NCBI GenBank assembly: GCA_029251165.1
Contig: JAQXDW010000069.1
Location: 29,321-93,320 of the forward strand
Direction of reading: 5' to 3'
DNA: 64,000 nucleotides
Source of the DNA: Myxococcota bacterium
Lineage (GTDB): Bacteria; Myxococcota_A; UBA796
Position numbers and translations under genes: made by a program. Below are positions 51,923 to 60,798 of the stretch, piece after piece; positions within the stretch are counted from its first letter, which is position 1; each line of letters opens with the position of its first letter. A model generated the notes under the pieces. That model saw only the letters and a program-made list of their open reading frames with translations, did not search any database and was not told where the DNA came from.

Positions 51923-53305
51923 GTGTGTCTCACCGGGCTCCTCGCCGGGTGGGCTGTGCTGGAGGACTATCGGGCCGCACCTCAGCGGTTCTCTGCTGCG
52001 CTCTCTGCCGGAGTGGATCTCTCAGAGGTGGTCTTGTTCCCGGCGAGCCGGAGTCACTACACCTACGACTTCTCGCCCATCGACGCCTACCTCGCCTACG
52101 AGGGGCGCTTCCTGACGGTGGATGCTGAGCTGGTCGGGCTGCTGGTGGACGGCATCGCAGAGGAGGTCGGCTGGCAAATGCTGCTGGCGACCGGTGCTGA
52201 GGACCCGCTGACCGCAGAGGCGCGGCTGTGGGCAAGGGGGGAGGGGCGGCAGATCCCAGAGTGGATCGCAGAGGCGCTGGCGGAGGCTGGGGTGATCTAT
52301 GCTCAGGAGACCCTGCTGAGCCGCAGCGTGGATCCCGCGCTGCACGACACGGTGCTCTATCACCTCGACTGTGACCTGATCTCTCACGTCTTCCTGCACG
52401 TCGGCTATCGACTGGATCTCGATCTGCGGGAGATCAACTCCCCGCTGCACACCTACCTCTACTACGCCGGTCCAGAGGGGGAGCCGCTGTACATCGAGCC
52501 CACAGCATTTCGGCAGACCCGAGTGCGGGACGGAATGGTGGAGGTTGGCCGCATCGGTGTCGGGCCGGGCTTCTTCATCCGCGAGGACTATCACCGGCAG
52601 CGTGGCTCTGTTCGCGCGAGTCCGGAGCTGATCGCTGCAGCAGGTTTCTATGAGATCGCGACTGAGCGTGACATCCGCGACGGGATCATCTCAGAGGTCA
52701 TGGTCGGGCTGTCCGGACTTGCTCGGAAGGGGGGGGACCAGGAGCGGCTGGAGGTGGTTGGTGTCGAGCTGTCCGCGAACCTGGAGGGCACCCGAGATCC
52801 CAACCTCGTCAGCAACCTGTTCCTCCACCATCTCCACCAGGGCGAGGCCGCGCTGGCGGCTGGAGACCCGCTGAGGGCACAGGAGTCGGTGGATGCTGCG
52901 CATCGAATCCGCGCGGAGTACGACGCGCTCCTGGTCCACAGCGAGCCGATGGAGCGGGTGCTTGAGGCTCAGGTTCGGGCGGCGTCTGGGGATCGGCAGG
53001 TGGCTGCAGGGCTGCTCCGTGCGATCTGTGCGGACTATGACGTCGGTGCCGTGGAGCAGCCGGTTGCCCAGAGCACCACCCACGCCGATGCGCTGCTCGC
53101 CCTCGCAGCCCTCTCTCCTCCCGGGCGGACGACCTACAACCGGCTCGTCCTCCCCATCCTCAACTTTGAGTCGAGGCTGCTTTCCAGTGGAAACACCGAT
53201 CGCATGCGTGCGGCGTGGGCGATGTGTGCCGAGATGCTCGCCGGATTCGATCCCGTGCGGTCCGCGTCTTGTCGTGCATCGCTGCGCGAGAAGGAGGGCC
53301 AGTAG
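51923..53305 (+). CDS. Membrane-anchored transglutaminase-like protein
   Basis: A 460-residue protein with an N-terminal hydrophobic anchor (CLTGLLAGWAVLEDY; the in-frame sequence upstream, LLLSWIRATIGGLV, is hydrophobic too). The central region HLDCDLISHVFLHVGY, INSPLHTYLYY and PLYIEPTAF has the Cys, His and Glu arrangement of transglutaminase-like proteins such as the SirB1 N-domain. Later segments are helical (VSNLFLHHLHQGEAALAAGD, EPMERVLEAQVRAASGD) and could be TPR-like. Activity not proven. It starts about 50 bases after the ASH lipoprotein and may be co-transcribed with it. Confidence 0.65.
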   Translation: MCLTGLLAGWAVLEDYRAAPQRFSAALSAGVDLSEVVLFPASRSHYTYDFSPIDAYLAYEGRFLTVDAELVGLLVDGIAEEVGWQMLLATGAEDPLTAEARLWARGEGRQIPEWIAEALAEAGVIYAQETLLSRSVDPALHDTVLYHLDCDLISHVFLHVGYRLDLDLREINSPLHTYLYYAGPEGEPLYIEPTAFRQTRVRDGMVEVGRIGVGPGFFIREDYHRQRGSVRASPELIAAAGFYEIATERDIRDGIISEVMVGLSGLARKGGDQERLEVVGVELSANLEGTRDPNLVSNLFLHHLHQGEAALAAGDPLRAQESVDAAHRIRAEYDALLVHSEPMERVLEAQVRAASGDRQVAAGLLRAICADYDVGAVEQPVAQSTTHADALLALAALSPPGRTTYNRLVLPILNFESRLLSSGNTDRMRAAWAMCAEMLAGFDPVRSASCRASLREKEGQ

Positions 53306-53310
53306 CCCCG

Positions 53311-53472
53311 ATGGACTCGGAGCGAACCTGGGCTGCTCTGGAGCGGGGCGATGTCAGCGGTGCTCCGAAGAGGGCGCGCACACCCCCTGCGCAGAAATGT
53401 CGGGTCAGGTTTTCTCCTGCGGGAGAGGCGGTGGATCTGCGAGACGGCAGCTTCCACTGGATACTGAATTGA
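53311..53472 (+). CDS. Possible small protein, 53 residues
   Basis: An open frame from ATG 53311 to 53472 (MDSERTWAALERGDVSGAPK... to HWILN) with GGAGGG about 15 bases upstream, between the transglutaminase-like gene and recJ. It has no known domain and is weakly supported; it could be chance. Confidence 0.3.
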   Translation: MDSERTWAALERGDVSGAPKRARTPPAQKCRVRFSPAGEAVDLRDGSFHWILN

Positions 53473-53556
53473 TGATCAGAAGACAGAATCTCCAGTTCAG
53501 TGGGTGGGGGCCGTGAAAAATGCGATAACAGAGTCATCCCTCCAGCCTGCTCTGCA

Positions 53557-55263
53557 ATGAACTCCCCGCTCTCCATCACCAACCGCCGCTGGACCCTCGC
53601 ACCTGCTGAGCATGCGCGTCGGTTCCACATCCACAGCCTTCATCCGTTGGTTGCCCGCTGCCTCTCGGCGCGCATCGGCTCAGCGGACGTCACAGACTGG
53701 CTGCGTCCTGCTGCGGCTCATCTCCATGACCCCCACACCATGCTCGGCATGCCCAGGGCGATTGAGCGGCTGCAGCGTGCGGTCAAGGACCGGGAGCGGG
53801 TCCGCATCGTCACCGACTACGACGTCGACGGCACCACCTCCAGCCTCATCCTTCAGAGCCTGTTTCGCATCCTCAAGTGCGGTGATCTGGTCGACTACCA
53901 CATCCCCGACCGCTTCAAGGAGGGCTACGGCTTCTCGGTGACCGCTGCGAAGAAGGCTGCTGAGGACGGCATCGCGGTGATCGTCACCGCAGACATTGGG
54001 GTGAAGGATCACGCTGCGGTGACCGCTGCAGCCGCGGCTGGCATCGACGTGGTCATCTGTGATCACCACCTCCCTGCCGGCGAGTCTGTGCCGAAGGATG
54101 CCTACACCGTCCTCTGCCCACCCCAGGTGGGCTGCGCGTACCCCAACAAGTCGCTTGCGGCCTGCGGCGTCTCCCTCAAGCTCGCCCAGGCGATGCTGCC
54201 CCCGGGGCCGCGCACAGACAAGATCCTGCTGTCGATGATGAAGGTCGCCGCGATCGGTACGGTGGCGGATGTTGTCGATCTCTCCGGCCTGGAGAACCGT
54301 GCCATCGTCACCCTCGGCTTAGAGCAGCTCAGCGCCGGACCAAACGCCCCCGGACTCCAGGCCCTCCTGGACATCTCCGATCTCTCTCACGGGAGGATCG
54401 ATGCCTCGGACATCGGCTACAAGGTCTCCCCTCGCATCAACGCCGCAGGTCGGCTGGCGGGCGCGAACACCATCATCGAGCTGTTCGCTGCGCGCAGCCG
54501 GGAGCGCGCCTACATGCTCGCTCGACAGCTCGACTCCCTGAACAAGAAGCGCCAGAGCATCGAGCGTGAGCTGGTCGAGCACTGTCTGGCGGACCTCTCC
54601 GCGCGGGAAGGGGAGCTGCCGCACTTTGCGGTCCTCTCCGGTGAGGAGTCTGCGGGCTGGCACCGTGGGGTGGTCGGGATCGTTGCCTCTCGCATCCGGG
54701 ACCGCCTCCACCGTCCCGCTGCGATCATCAGCATCTCCAACGGCAGCGCCCGGGGAAGCATCCGCTCGACCCCAGCGGTTCATGCCGTCCGGGCCCTGGA
54801 GTCGGCCTCGGACATCCTGGAGAAGTTCGGCGGTCACCCGGCTGCGGCGGGCTTCTCTGTCCATCCCGATCTCATCCCCGCCCTTGCGGAGCGACTCGAT
54901 GCCTTCGCCCGCTCGGCAGAAGCGAATCCAGAAGCGCCTCCGCTCCAGCTTGATGCCGACTGCTCAGCTGCAGACATCAGCTGGGAGACCATCAACGCAC
55001 TGCGTCGGCTCGGTCCCCACGGCAAGGGCAATCCCCGCCCGCTGCTCTGGGTGCGAGGGGTTCGTCCTGCGGGGCTTCGGGTGCTCTCCGAGAAGCACCT
55101 GAAGTTCCGAGTCGGCACGATCGAGGCGATCTGGTGGCGTGGAGCGAAGTACATCGATCAGCTTCACGGACTGGTTGACCTTGCAGTAGAGCCAGGCATC
55201 AACCGCTGGAGGGGCAAGACGACCATCCAGCTGACAGTCGTGGATGCGGCGCCCACCACCTGA
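53557..55263 (+). CDS. recJ: Single-stranded-DNA exonuclease RecJ
   Basis: Degrades single-stranded DNA 5' to 3' in recombination and mismatch repair. The 568 residues carry the DHH phosphoesterase motifs: TDYDVDGTTSS (about D87/D89/D91), VTADIGVKDH, CDHHLPAGE (about D169-H171), CPPQVGCAYPNKSLAACGVS and, in DHHA1, GGHPAAAGFS. OB-fold region follows (GPHGKGNPRPLLWVRG). Start ATG 53557 (MNSPLSITNRRW); an upstream GTG-type frame to 53500 lacks support. Convergent with a small TPR lipoprotein gene. Confidence 0.94.
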   Translation: MNSPLSITNRRWTLAPAEHARRFHIHSLHPLVARCLSARIGSADVTDWLRPAAAHLHDPHTMLGMPRAIERLQRAVKDRERVRIVTDYDVDGTTSSLILQSLFRILKCGDLVDYHIPDRFKEGYGFSVTAAKKAAEDGIAVIVTADIGVKDHAAVTAAAAAGIDVVICDHHLPAGESVPKDAYTVLCPPQVGCAYPNKSLAACGVSLKLAQAMLPPGPRTDKILLSMMKVAAIGTVADVVDLSGLENRAIVTLGLEQLSAGPNAPGLQALLDISDLSHGRIDASDIGYKVSPRINAAGRLAGANTIIELFAARSRERAYMLARQLDSLNKKRQSIERELVEHCLADLSAREGELPHFAVLSGEESAGWHRGVVGIVASRIRDRLHRPAAIISISNGSARGSIRSTPAVHAVRALESASDILEKFGGHPAAAGFSVHPDLIPALAERLDAFARSAEANPEAPPLQLDADCSAADISWETINALRRLGPHGKGNPRPLLWVRGVRPAGLRVLSEKHLKFRVGTIEAIWWRGAKYIDQLHGLVDLAVEPGINRWRGKTTIQLTVVDAAPTT

Positions 55264-55271
55264 GCGGGTCC

Positions 55272-55565
55272 TCAGTCTGTTCGGGCAAGAATCCGCGCAC
55301 GGGTCTGCTCGGCACCGGTGGTGTCTCCGCTGGCTTCCTGAGCTTCAGCCAGTGCTGCGAGGATCGTCGTGCTGTCTGGATCCAGCAGCGCAGCGCGGGA
55401 GAACGCCGCCACGGCAGCTTCCGAGTCGGCGCGCTCCATTGCTATGGCACCGGTCAGGAAGAGCGCACGGGCTCGGTAGGGCGGCAGGGTGGACGTCGGG
55501 CCGCTCGGGGCAGGCTGGATGTGCCGAACCGGGGAGCCGCAGGCCAGCAGCAGCAGGCTAACCAT
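55272..55565 (-). CDS. Small TPR lipoprotein
   Basis: A 97-residue lipoprotein (VSLLLLACGSPV) with about two TPR helices pairs: ARALFLTGAIAMERADSEAAVAAFSRAALLDPDS and ILAALAEAQEASGD. The D-P-D-S turn and A-x-x-x-x-A spacing are typical. It overlaps the stop of the upstream ABC permease gene (ATGGTTAG), so it is translated with that gene. Possibly a periplasmic accessory of the transport system. Short length leaves room for doubt. Confidence 0.75.
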   Translation of the reverse strand: MVSLLLLACGSPVRHIQPAPSGPTSTLPPYRARALFLTGAIAMERADSEAAVAAFSRAALLDPDSTTILAALAEAQEASGDTTGAEQTRARILARTD

Positions 55566-57264
55566 TCGGAAGCTCCCGGTCCCACAGCCGACGCGCGCCG
55601 TAGTGAATGGGCCAGATGGCGGCGAAGAGACAGACGAAGCTGGTCAGCAGCAGGCAGCCGATGGTGACGCCGATCCGGGTCGGAGTCATCGGGCTGTCCT
55701 GGTAGACTGACGAGAGGATGAAGTAGACCGGGGCAGCCTCCAGGGCGAGCACGAGCAGCACGAGGCTGACCGAGACGGCCATGAACAGAAGTCCTGCCGG
55801 ACCTGAGGCCACTCGGGCGGCGTTGTCGGCCTTGAAGTCGGGCCAGATCGCGCCCATGCCAATTGCGATGCCGGAGATCCCCAGCGCCATGAGCAGCGCT
55901 GTGCCCATCGCCACGCCGGTCAGGATGTCGCTGGCGCCGAGCAGTCGGGTGCTGGAGACCGCGAGGATCTCGCCGACCAGAATCATCGGCGGCAGGCCCG
56001 GCCACGCCTTTGCCCAGAGGAACTGACGAGCGGTCAGCGGGCTGGTGCGCACCACCCAGAAGCCGCGGCCCTCTGAGGAGACGGCTGAGAATTGGAACCG
56101 TGCAGCGAGGGCGGCCATGACCAGACCGACCAGGGCGAGCATCAAGAAGGCCAGCGCGTTGACCCAGGCTGCCATCCACGGTCCCCGGAAGACATCCAGG
56201 GGCAGCGAGGCCACCGAGACGATCGCGATGGCGACGATTGAGGCGACCAGAAAGACCTGGGTCCACTGCGCGGGGTCGCGGAAGAAGGTCTTGACGTCCT
56301 TGGTGACAAGCGCCTGAGCCTCTGGAGAGAGGGGGCGTGTCCAGACCGCGAGGACGGCATCCAGCCAGCCAGCCTTTGCCAGCCGAGCACTGCGCGCCTC
56401 CTGTGCCCGAGAGCGTCCGGTGTCGTGAAGCCAGGCGGTCAGCCACCGCGAGATCCCGAACAGTCCGATGGCGCCGGTGAACAGCATCGCGAGGTCGAGC
56501 ATCGGCAGCGGACGGTCGAGCAGGGCAGCCATCAGCGCCTCAGAGGCCCACCGCGGCGGGGTGAGGACGGGCACCGGGGTCTGGATCTCGGCGACATAGG
56601 CGGCCACGCTCTCGAAGCTCTCTGCGTCTGCCAGTCGCTCTGGTCGCAGCATGCGGAGGGTGACGAAGATGGCGATCAGGCACAGCACCCCGACCCCTGC
56701 GAGGGCCTCTCGGATGCGGCGTGCGGGGAAGATGGTGACCAGCATGGTGGCGATGGAGACGCCGAGCGTGGCTGGGATGACGAGGAAGGTGGGAAGGATG
56801 AGCAGGACGAGGATGTAGTACAGCGGGCCGGCGCTGTACGTCAGTCCGTAGGCGCCGAGCACCGGGAGCCCAAACGCCAGGGCCATCCAGCTGGACTGGG
56901 ACATGGTCTCGATGAGTCGGGAGACGAACAGGGTCACCCGAGAGATCGGCAGGCTCAGCAGCAGCTCCAGATCATCGGAGAGGTAGAAGGTCGAGAGCGC
57001 GGTGACGATGTTGGAGAAGCACAGCAGCGCAAACAGCGACATGAGCAGCAGCTCCATCAGCTTGCGAAGCACGATGGGGCCGATGATCTCGATGGCGTAG
57101 AACTCCGAGATAAACCAGGCGAACATCGCAGAGATGCCCACCCAGAACAGGAGCCCGAAGGCCAGAAAGAAGCTGGCGGTGATCTTCTCCGCGCGACTGC
57201 TTCTGACGAATTGGTTCCTCATCCCCTGAACGCGGGGCCAGAGCAGCTCCCGGACGGTGATCAC
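55558..57264 (-). CDS. ABC-2-type transporter permease
   Basis: A 568-residue membrane protein with about 12 hydrophobic segments (for example FLAFGLLFWVGISAMFAWF, LVLLILPTFLVIPATLG, LLFMAVSVSLVLLVLAL). A soluble central stretch (SRLIETMSQSSWM onward) and LPISRVTLFVSRL match bacterial ABC exporter permeases. No ATP-binding motifs are present, and no ATPase gene adjoins it. The GTG start overlaps the MCE-type gene stop (GTGA), and a small lipoprotein overlaps its 3' end. Transported substrate unknown; coupling with the MCE protein suggests lipid. Confidence 0.8.
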   Translation of the reverse strand: MITVRELLWPRVQGMRNQFVRSSRAEKITASFFLAFGLLFWVGISAMFAWFISEFYAIEIIGPIVLRKLMELLLMSLFALLCFSNIVTALSTFYLSDDLELLLSLPISRVTLFVSRLIETMSQSSWMALAFGLPVLGAYGLTYSAGPLYYILVLLILPTFLVIPATLGVSIATMLVTIFPARRIREALAGVGVLCLIAIFVTLRMLRPERLADAESFESVAAYVAEIQTPVPVLTPPRWASEALMAALLDRPLPMLDLAMLFTGAIGLFGISRWLTAWLHDTGRSRAQEARSARLAKAGWLDAVLAVWTRPLSPEAQALVTKDVKTFFRDPAQWTQVFLVASIVAIAIVSVASLPLDVFRGPWMAAWVNALAFLMLALVGLVMAALAARFQFSAVSSEGRGFWVVRTSPLTARQFLWAKAWPGLPPMILVGEILAVSSTRLLGASDILTGVAMGTALLMALGISGIAIGMGAIWPDFKADNAARVASGPAGLLFMAVSVSLVLLVLALEAAPVYFILSSVYQDSPMTPTRIGVTIGCLLLTSFVCLFAAIWPIHYGARRLWDRELPNG

Positions 57265-58481
57265 TCTTCTACATCCGGTGAGAATGCGCCGGACTGCGCC
57301 TCCTCGCTCTTGGCCACGGTCTGTCGGATGTACGCGCGCAGCAGCTTGTTGCGCTGTGCTCCTCCGACCAGTGTTCGAAGCTCTTCATACAGCGCCGGAT
57401 CTCGCGCCATCAGCCCCAGGGTGCCCTCACCGGACTCCAGCATCTCGCTGGTGGTTCGCAGAGAAGCGGCGGTCGCGGCGAGGTCGTCGATGATCGCTGC
57501 CTTCTCCGGATCGTAGATGAGGGTGTGGATGAGAGACTCCTCGCTGCGGATGTCTTCGGTCAGCGAGGACATCGCCACCGCAAGCTGCCGCAGCTCCTCC
57601 GCCAGCTCCTCGCCGTTCTCGCCATAGATCAGCTCAGTGGCGATGCCGTCTCCGGTCTTCAGCTCTCGAGAGACGTCGGCGAGCCCGCCGCTGGCGGCCT
57701 CTAAGTTCACGAGGATGTTGTCGACCCGCTTCGGCATCTGCTCATCGAAGATGAGGGCGTTGAGCAGTCCGTCTCCGCCCTTGGCGGCTTCCAGGATGTC
57801 CTTGAGGTGGACAAAGCTCTCGGCGAGGCTTGCCTGAGACATCGCCTGATCATCCCCCAGCAAGAGGTCGACCTTCTGGCCGATGCTGGAGGTGCTGTTC
57901 AGGATCTCGGTGACTCGGGAGGTGTACTCCAGGATGTCGAGCGCCTCCTCGGTTCGGATGATCGCGCCGTTGGCTAGCTCCGCACAGACCGGTCCCTGAG
58001 GGGTGGCCGCGGACTTGCGGTTGGGATCGTGTGTGGGGCCCATGGTCAGGGCGACGTACTTGTCACCGAGCACGCCCATGGTCTCGATGCGGGCATGAGA
58101 GCCGGGAACCCGGAGGTCTTCGGTCTCGATCTGCTCGCCGCTCTCTCGTGGCTGCAGCGGGATCTCGTCAAAGGACGGGCACATCCGGATCCGGTTCTGG
58201 TACTCCGTCAGCAGGCTCATCTCGACATGGATCTGGAGGTTGGCTGGATCGTCTGAGAAGGTGATCGAGGTGACTTCTCCGACATCCCAGCCCGCCAGTC
58301 GGACCACCGCGCCCTCCTTGAGGCCAGCGATGTCAGACCAGGAGGCATTGAGTGTGTAGCGATCCTCGAACATGCTCGCAGAGCCGCCGACCACGAAGGT
58401 CGTCAGCCCGAGTCCGACGGTCAGCGCGCTCACAAAGACGCCGACCTTCAAGTTGCTGCTCGGGCTCTCTGCCACGCTCAC
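57261..58481 (-). CDS. MCE/MlaD-family protein
   Basis: A 406-residue protein anchored by one N-terminal membrane helix (LKVGVFVSALTVGLGLTTFVVGG). The MCE domain follows: SWSDIAGLKEGAVVRLAGWDVGEVTSI, with PGSHARIETMGVLGDKYVALTMG near its end. MCE proteins form ring or tube structures carrying phospholipids between membranes. The rest is mostly helical, as in long MCE proteins. It is the first of three overlapping genes, then an ABC-2-type permease. An MlaE-type permease and ATPase, normal partners, are not in the window. Confidence 0.9.
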   Translation of the reverse strand: MSVAESPSSNLKVGVFVSALTVGLGLTTFVVGGSASMFEDRYTLNASWSDIAGLKEGAVVRLAGWDVGEVTSITFSDDPANLQIHVEMSLLTEYQNRIRMCPSFDEIPLQPRESGEQIETEDLRVPGSHARIETMGVLGDKYVALTMGPTHDPNRKSAATPQGPVCAELANGAIIRTEEALDILEYTSRVTEILNSTSSIGQKVDLLLGDDQAMSQASLAESFVHLKDILEAAKGGDGLLNALIFDEQMPKRVDNILVNLEAASGGLADVSRELKTGDGIATELIYGENGEELAEELRQLAVAMSSLTEDIRSEESLIHTLIYDPEKAAIIDDLAATAASLRTTSEMLESGEGTLGLMARDPALYEELRTLVGGAQRNKLLRAYIRQTVAKSEEAQSGAFSPDVEE

Positions 58482-58677
58482 CTCCGGACAGGAGTATAGC
58501 GGGCTCTGATTTTTCCCTTACCAGATCAGCGATTGGATTCGGCTCTGTCGAGAAGGACACGAATCCATTAGCTGATCTGACAAGAATGAAAAAAGGGAGC
58601 ATCACATCCCCGAGACCTACTCGTTCTACAACCAGCCTCAGCCGGTAGTTCGCTTTAGGCGGCTTGTTGAGCGGATT

Positions 58678-60000
58678 ATGGAGCACCCCGTTGTCGAGGG
58701 CGGAGTGGTCCTGTTGATCCTGCTGTGGGTTGTGGCGCTCATCGGCGAGCACGCCTTCACGGCTCCGGTCGTCCAGAGCTTGATGCAGGACATCGGCGAC
58801 GGTCTGCACATCGTGTTTGCTCTTGAGATGCTGATCCGGTTCTGGATTGCACCCTCAAAGGCGCGTTTCTTTCAGACCTACTACCTCGACCTGATCGCGA
58901 TCATTCCGCTGGGGTGGGTGCGGCCGCTGCGTCTGCTGCGTCTGCTGCGGGTCGGTGCGATGGTTCGACGGAGCGCGGGTGATCTCGCCATCGTCGCGAC
59001 CCTCAGCATGCTGTTTGTGCTCGGCGCCTCGATCCTGATCGACGCTCACGCCAACAGCATCCAGCTCAACTACGACGGCACTCTTGGGGGGCTGTGGTTT
59101 GCGGTGTACACCTTCGTCGGCGGTGAGCCAATCGGCGGGGTGCCGATCACCGAGGAAGGTCGTACCATCACCCTGGTGCTCATGATCGGCGGGCTGACCC
59201 TGTTCGGTATGTTCATCGGCGCGGTGTCCGCCTCAATGGCGACCGCGTTTGCTCGGAGAATGGAGGTCTCAGACATGGAACAGCTCGATGGACTGCGGGA
59301 TCATGTGGTGGTCTGTGGCTGGAACCTTGCTGGCCCGACGATGCTCCAGGAGCTGTTCGCGGGTCGCGAGAAGCCGACTCGCTTGGTGGTCGTTACCGAG
59401 CACGAGGCGCGCCCAGAGGGACTTGAGCTCTCTGGGGTACGCCCGGGGCAGATCCTCCACATCTGCGGCGACTACACCCGCGTCGAGGTGCTGGAGCGGG
59501 TCAGCATTCGCCGCGCTTGTATGGCGATCCTGCTCACCGATACCCTCACCCCGCGCTCTGATCAGGATCGCGATGCCCGCACGGTGCTCGCGGCGCTGAC
59601 CATCGAGCGCCTCAAGCCGGACGTCTTCTGCTGCGCGGAGCTGACGACCTGGGAGCATGCCGAGCTGCTGCGCATGGCAGGGGTCGAGGAGATCGTGGTT
59701 CGGGATTGGTATGCCGGCGTCATCATGGGATCGATGGGACGGACCTGGGGGCTGGCGGCGGTGCTCAAGGACATCCTCTCCACCTCTGAGGGGAATGCCT
59801 TCGACAAGATCAACCTTCGGAAGTCTCAGATCGGGATGACCGTGGGGCAGCTGCACTCCGAGCTGAAGATCAAGCGGGGCATGATCCTCGTCGCCCTCGA
59901 GCGCGGCAACAGCAACGGCGAGCGTGACATACACGTCAACCCATCCTCAGACGAGGTGCTCATCGCGGGAGATGTGCTTGTGGTGATCGGGCCGCACTGA
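58678..60000 (+). CDS. RCK-domain ion channel with atypical selectivity filter
   Basis: A 440-residue channel: voltage-sensor-like membrane segments with an S4-like RPLRLLRLLRVGAMVRR, a pore helix (GLWFAVYTF) and S6 (GGLTLFGMFIGAVSASM), then a TrkA-N/RCK nucleotide-binding domain (VVVCGWNLAGPTMLQELF) and TrkA-C. The filter position reads V-G-G-E-P where K+ channels have T-V-G-Y-G-D. The frame is open further 5': from an ATC at 58606, six bases after AGGGAG, it encodes PETYSFYNQPQP and RFRRLVERI, a plausible N-terminus, but no ATG/GTG/TTG lies between. The ATG 58678 start is therefore uncertain. Confidence 0.83.
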   Translation: MEHPVVEGGVVLLILLWVVALIGEHAFTAPVVQSLMQDIGDGLHIVFALEMLIRFWIAPSKARFFQTYYLDLIAIIPLGWVRPLRLLRLLRVGAMVRRSAGDLAIVATLSMLFVLGASILIDAHANSIQLNYDGTLGGLWFAVYTFVGGEPIGGVPITEEGRTITLVLMIGGLTLFGMFIGAVSASMATAFARRMEVSDMEQLDGLRDHVVVCGWNLAGPTMLQELFAGREKPTRLVVVTEHEARPEGLELSGVRPGQILHICGDYTRVEVLERVSIRRACMAILLTDTLTPRSDQDRDARTVLAALTIERLKPDVFCCAELTTWEHAELLRMAGVEEIVVRDWYAGVIMGSMGRTWGLAAVLKDILSTSEGNAFDKINLRKSQIGMTVGQLHSELKIKRGMILVALERGNSNGERDIHVNPSSDEVLIAGDVLVVIGPH

Positions 60001-60009
60001 ATTCCTCAA

Positions 60010-60798
60010 GTGTCCTTTCAGGCCACCGATATTTTTTGCATGCAAGCATTGTCTGATAGCTCAACCGGTCCGGTTGATATGGGGGAGTGCCCCATCTGCG
60101 GCCAGGCTGGCGGTGAGCTCGTCTGGGATGGTCGCGAGCTGGAGGGCTCTCGCCGCTGGGTGCGGTGTGCAGAGTGCCGCACCGCGCGAGACATCGAGCC
60201 GGCTCCAGCATCGCGTCCGGTGGGGGAGCCCCTCGATCTTCACGCCGCGATCCTGGCCGCTGACGAGCTCATCAGTCGGCTGCAAGGGGTCGGCTACGGT
60301 GAGTCCTGGCTGGCGCGATCGCCAGCCCGACCGATGCTGCTGGAGTACGGCTCAGGCAACGGGAGCATGCTGTCCGCAGCGGACTGGCGTGGCTTCGAGC
60401 CGGTCGGCGTTGAGCCGGATCCGGAGCGCGCAGCACTGGCACGGGGTCGGCTGGGAGTGCTGGTGTTTGAGCAGCTTGCAGCAGTGCCGGTCATGCCCAC
60501 GGACGTCGTCGTGGTTGATCGCCTCTCTCGCTATGACAATCCAGTGGCGCTGCTGACATCGCTGGTCAGCCGGCTGGTTGTCGGTGGCCTGGTCGTGATC
60601 ACGCTGCCGCTGCTCGACCACCCCTTGCACCGGGCGAGCGGCCAGATGAATCCGCTGTGGTGTACCGATGAGCACGCGCTGCTGTTTGAGCGTACCGGGC
60701 TCAGCCGGCTGCTGCTGCGTGCTGGGCTGCTGCCGGAGTGCTCCTGGCACCACCCGTCTCGTCCAGGAGAAGCGGTGATCGTCGCCCGACGGGCCTGA
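60010..60798 (+). CDS. Class I SAM methyltransferase-like with zinc-ribbon N-terminus
   Basis: Up to 262 residues. An N-terminal C-x2-C...C-x2-C ribbon (ECPICGQ, VRCAECRT) precedes a Rossmann-type domain: LLEYGSGNGSMLSAADWRG, GVEPDPERAAL, VVVDRLSRYDN, GGLVVITLPLLDHPLHR and a late LLLRAGLLPE. The G-x-G-x-G loop supports SAM binding. The arrangement matches ubiquinone-biosynthesis-like methyltransferases found in sugar and lipid loci. Start unclear: GTG 60010 or ATG 60079 (MGECPICG), neither with a good ribosome site. Confidence 0.72.
   Translation: MSFQATDIFCMQALSDSSTGPVDMGECPICGQAGGELVWDGRELEGSRRWVRCAECRTARDIEPAPASRPVGEPLDLHAAILAADELISRLQGVGYGESWLARSPARPMLLEYGSGNGSMLSAADWRGFEPVGVEPDPERAALARGRLGVLVFEQLAAVPVMPTDVVVVDRLSRYDNPVALLTSLVSRLVVGGLVVITLPLLDHPLHRASGQMNPLWCTDEHALLFERTGLSRLLLRAGLLPECSWHHPSRPGEAVIVARRA

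Noticed and set aside
56425..57516. 363-codon forward frame
   Set aside because: Shadow of the ABC permease; charged and glycine-rich, with no domain.
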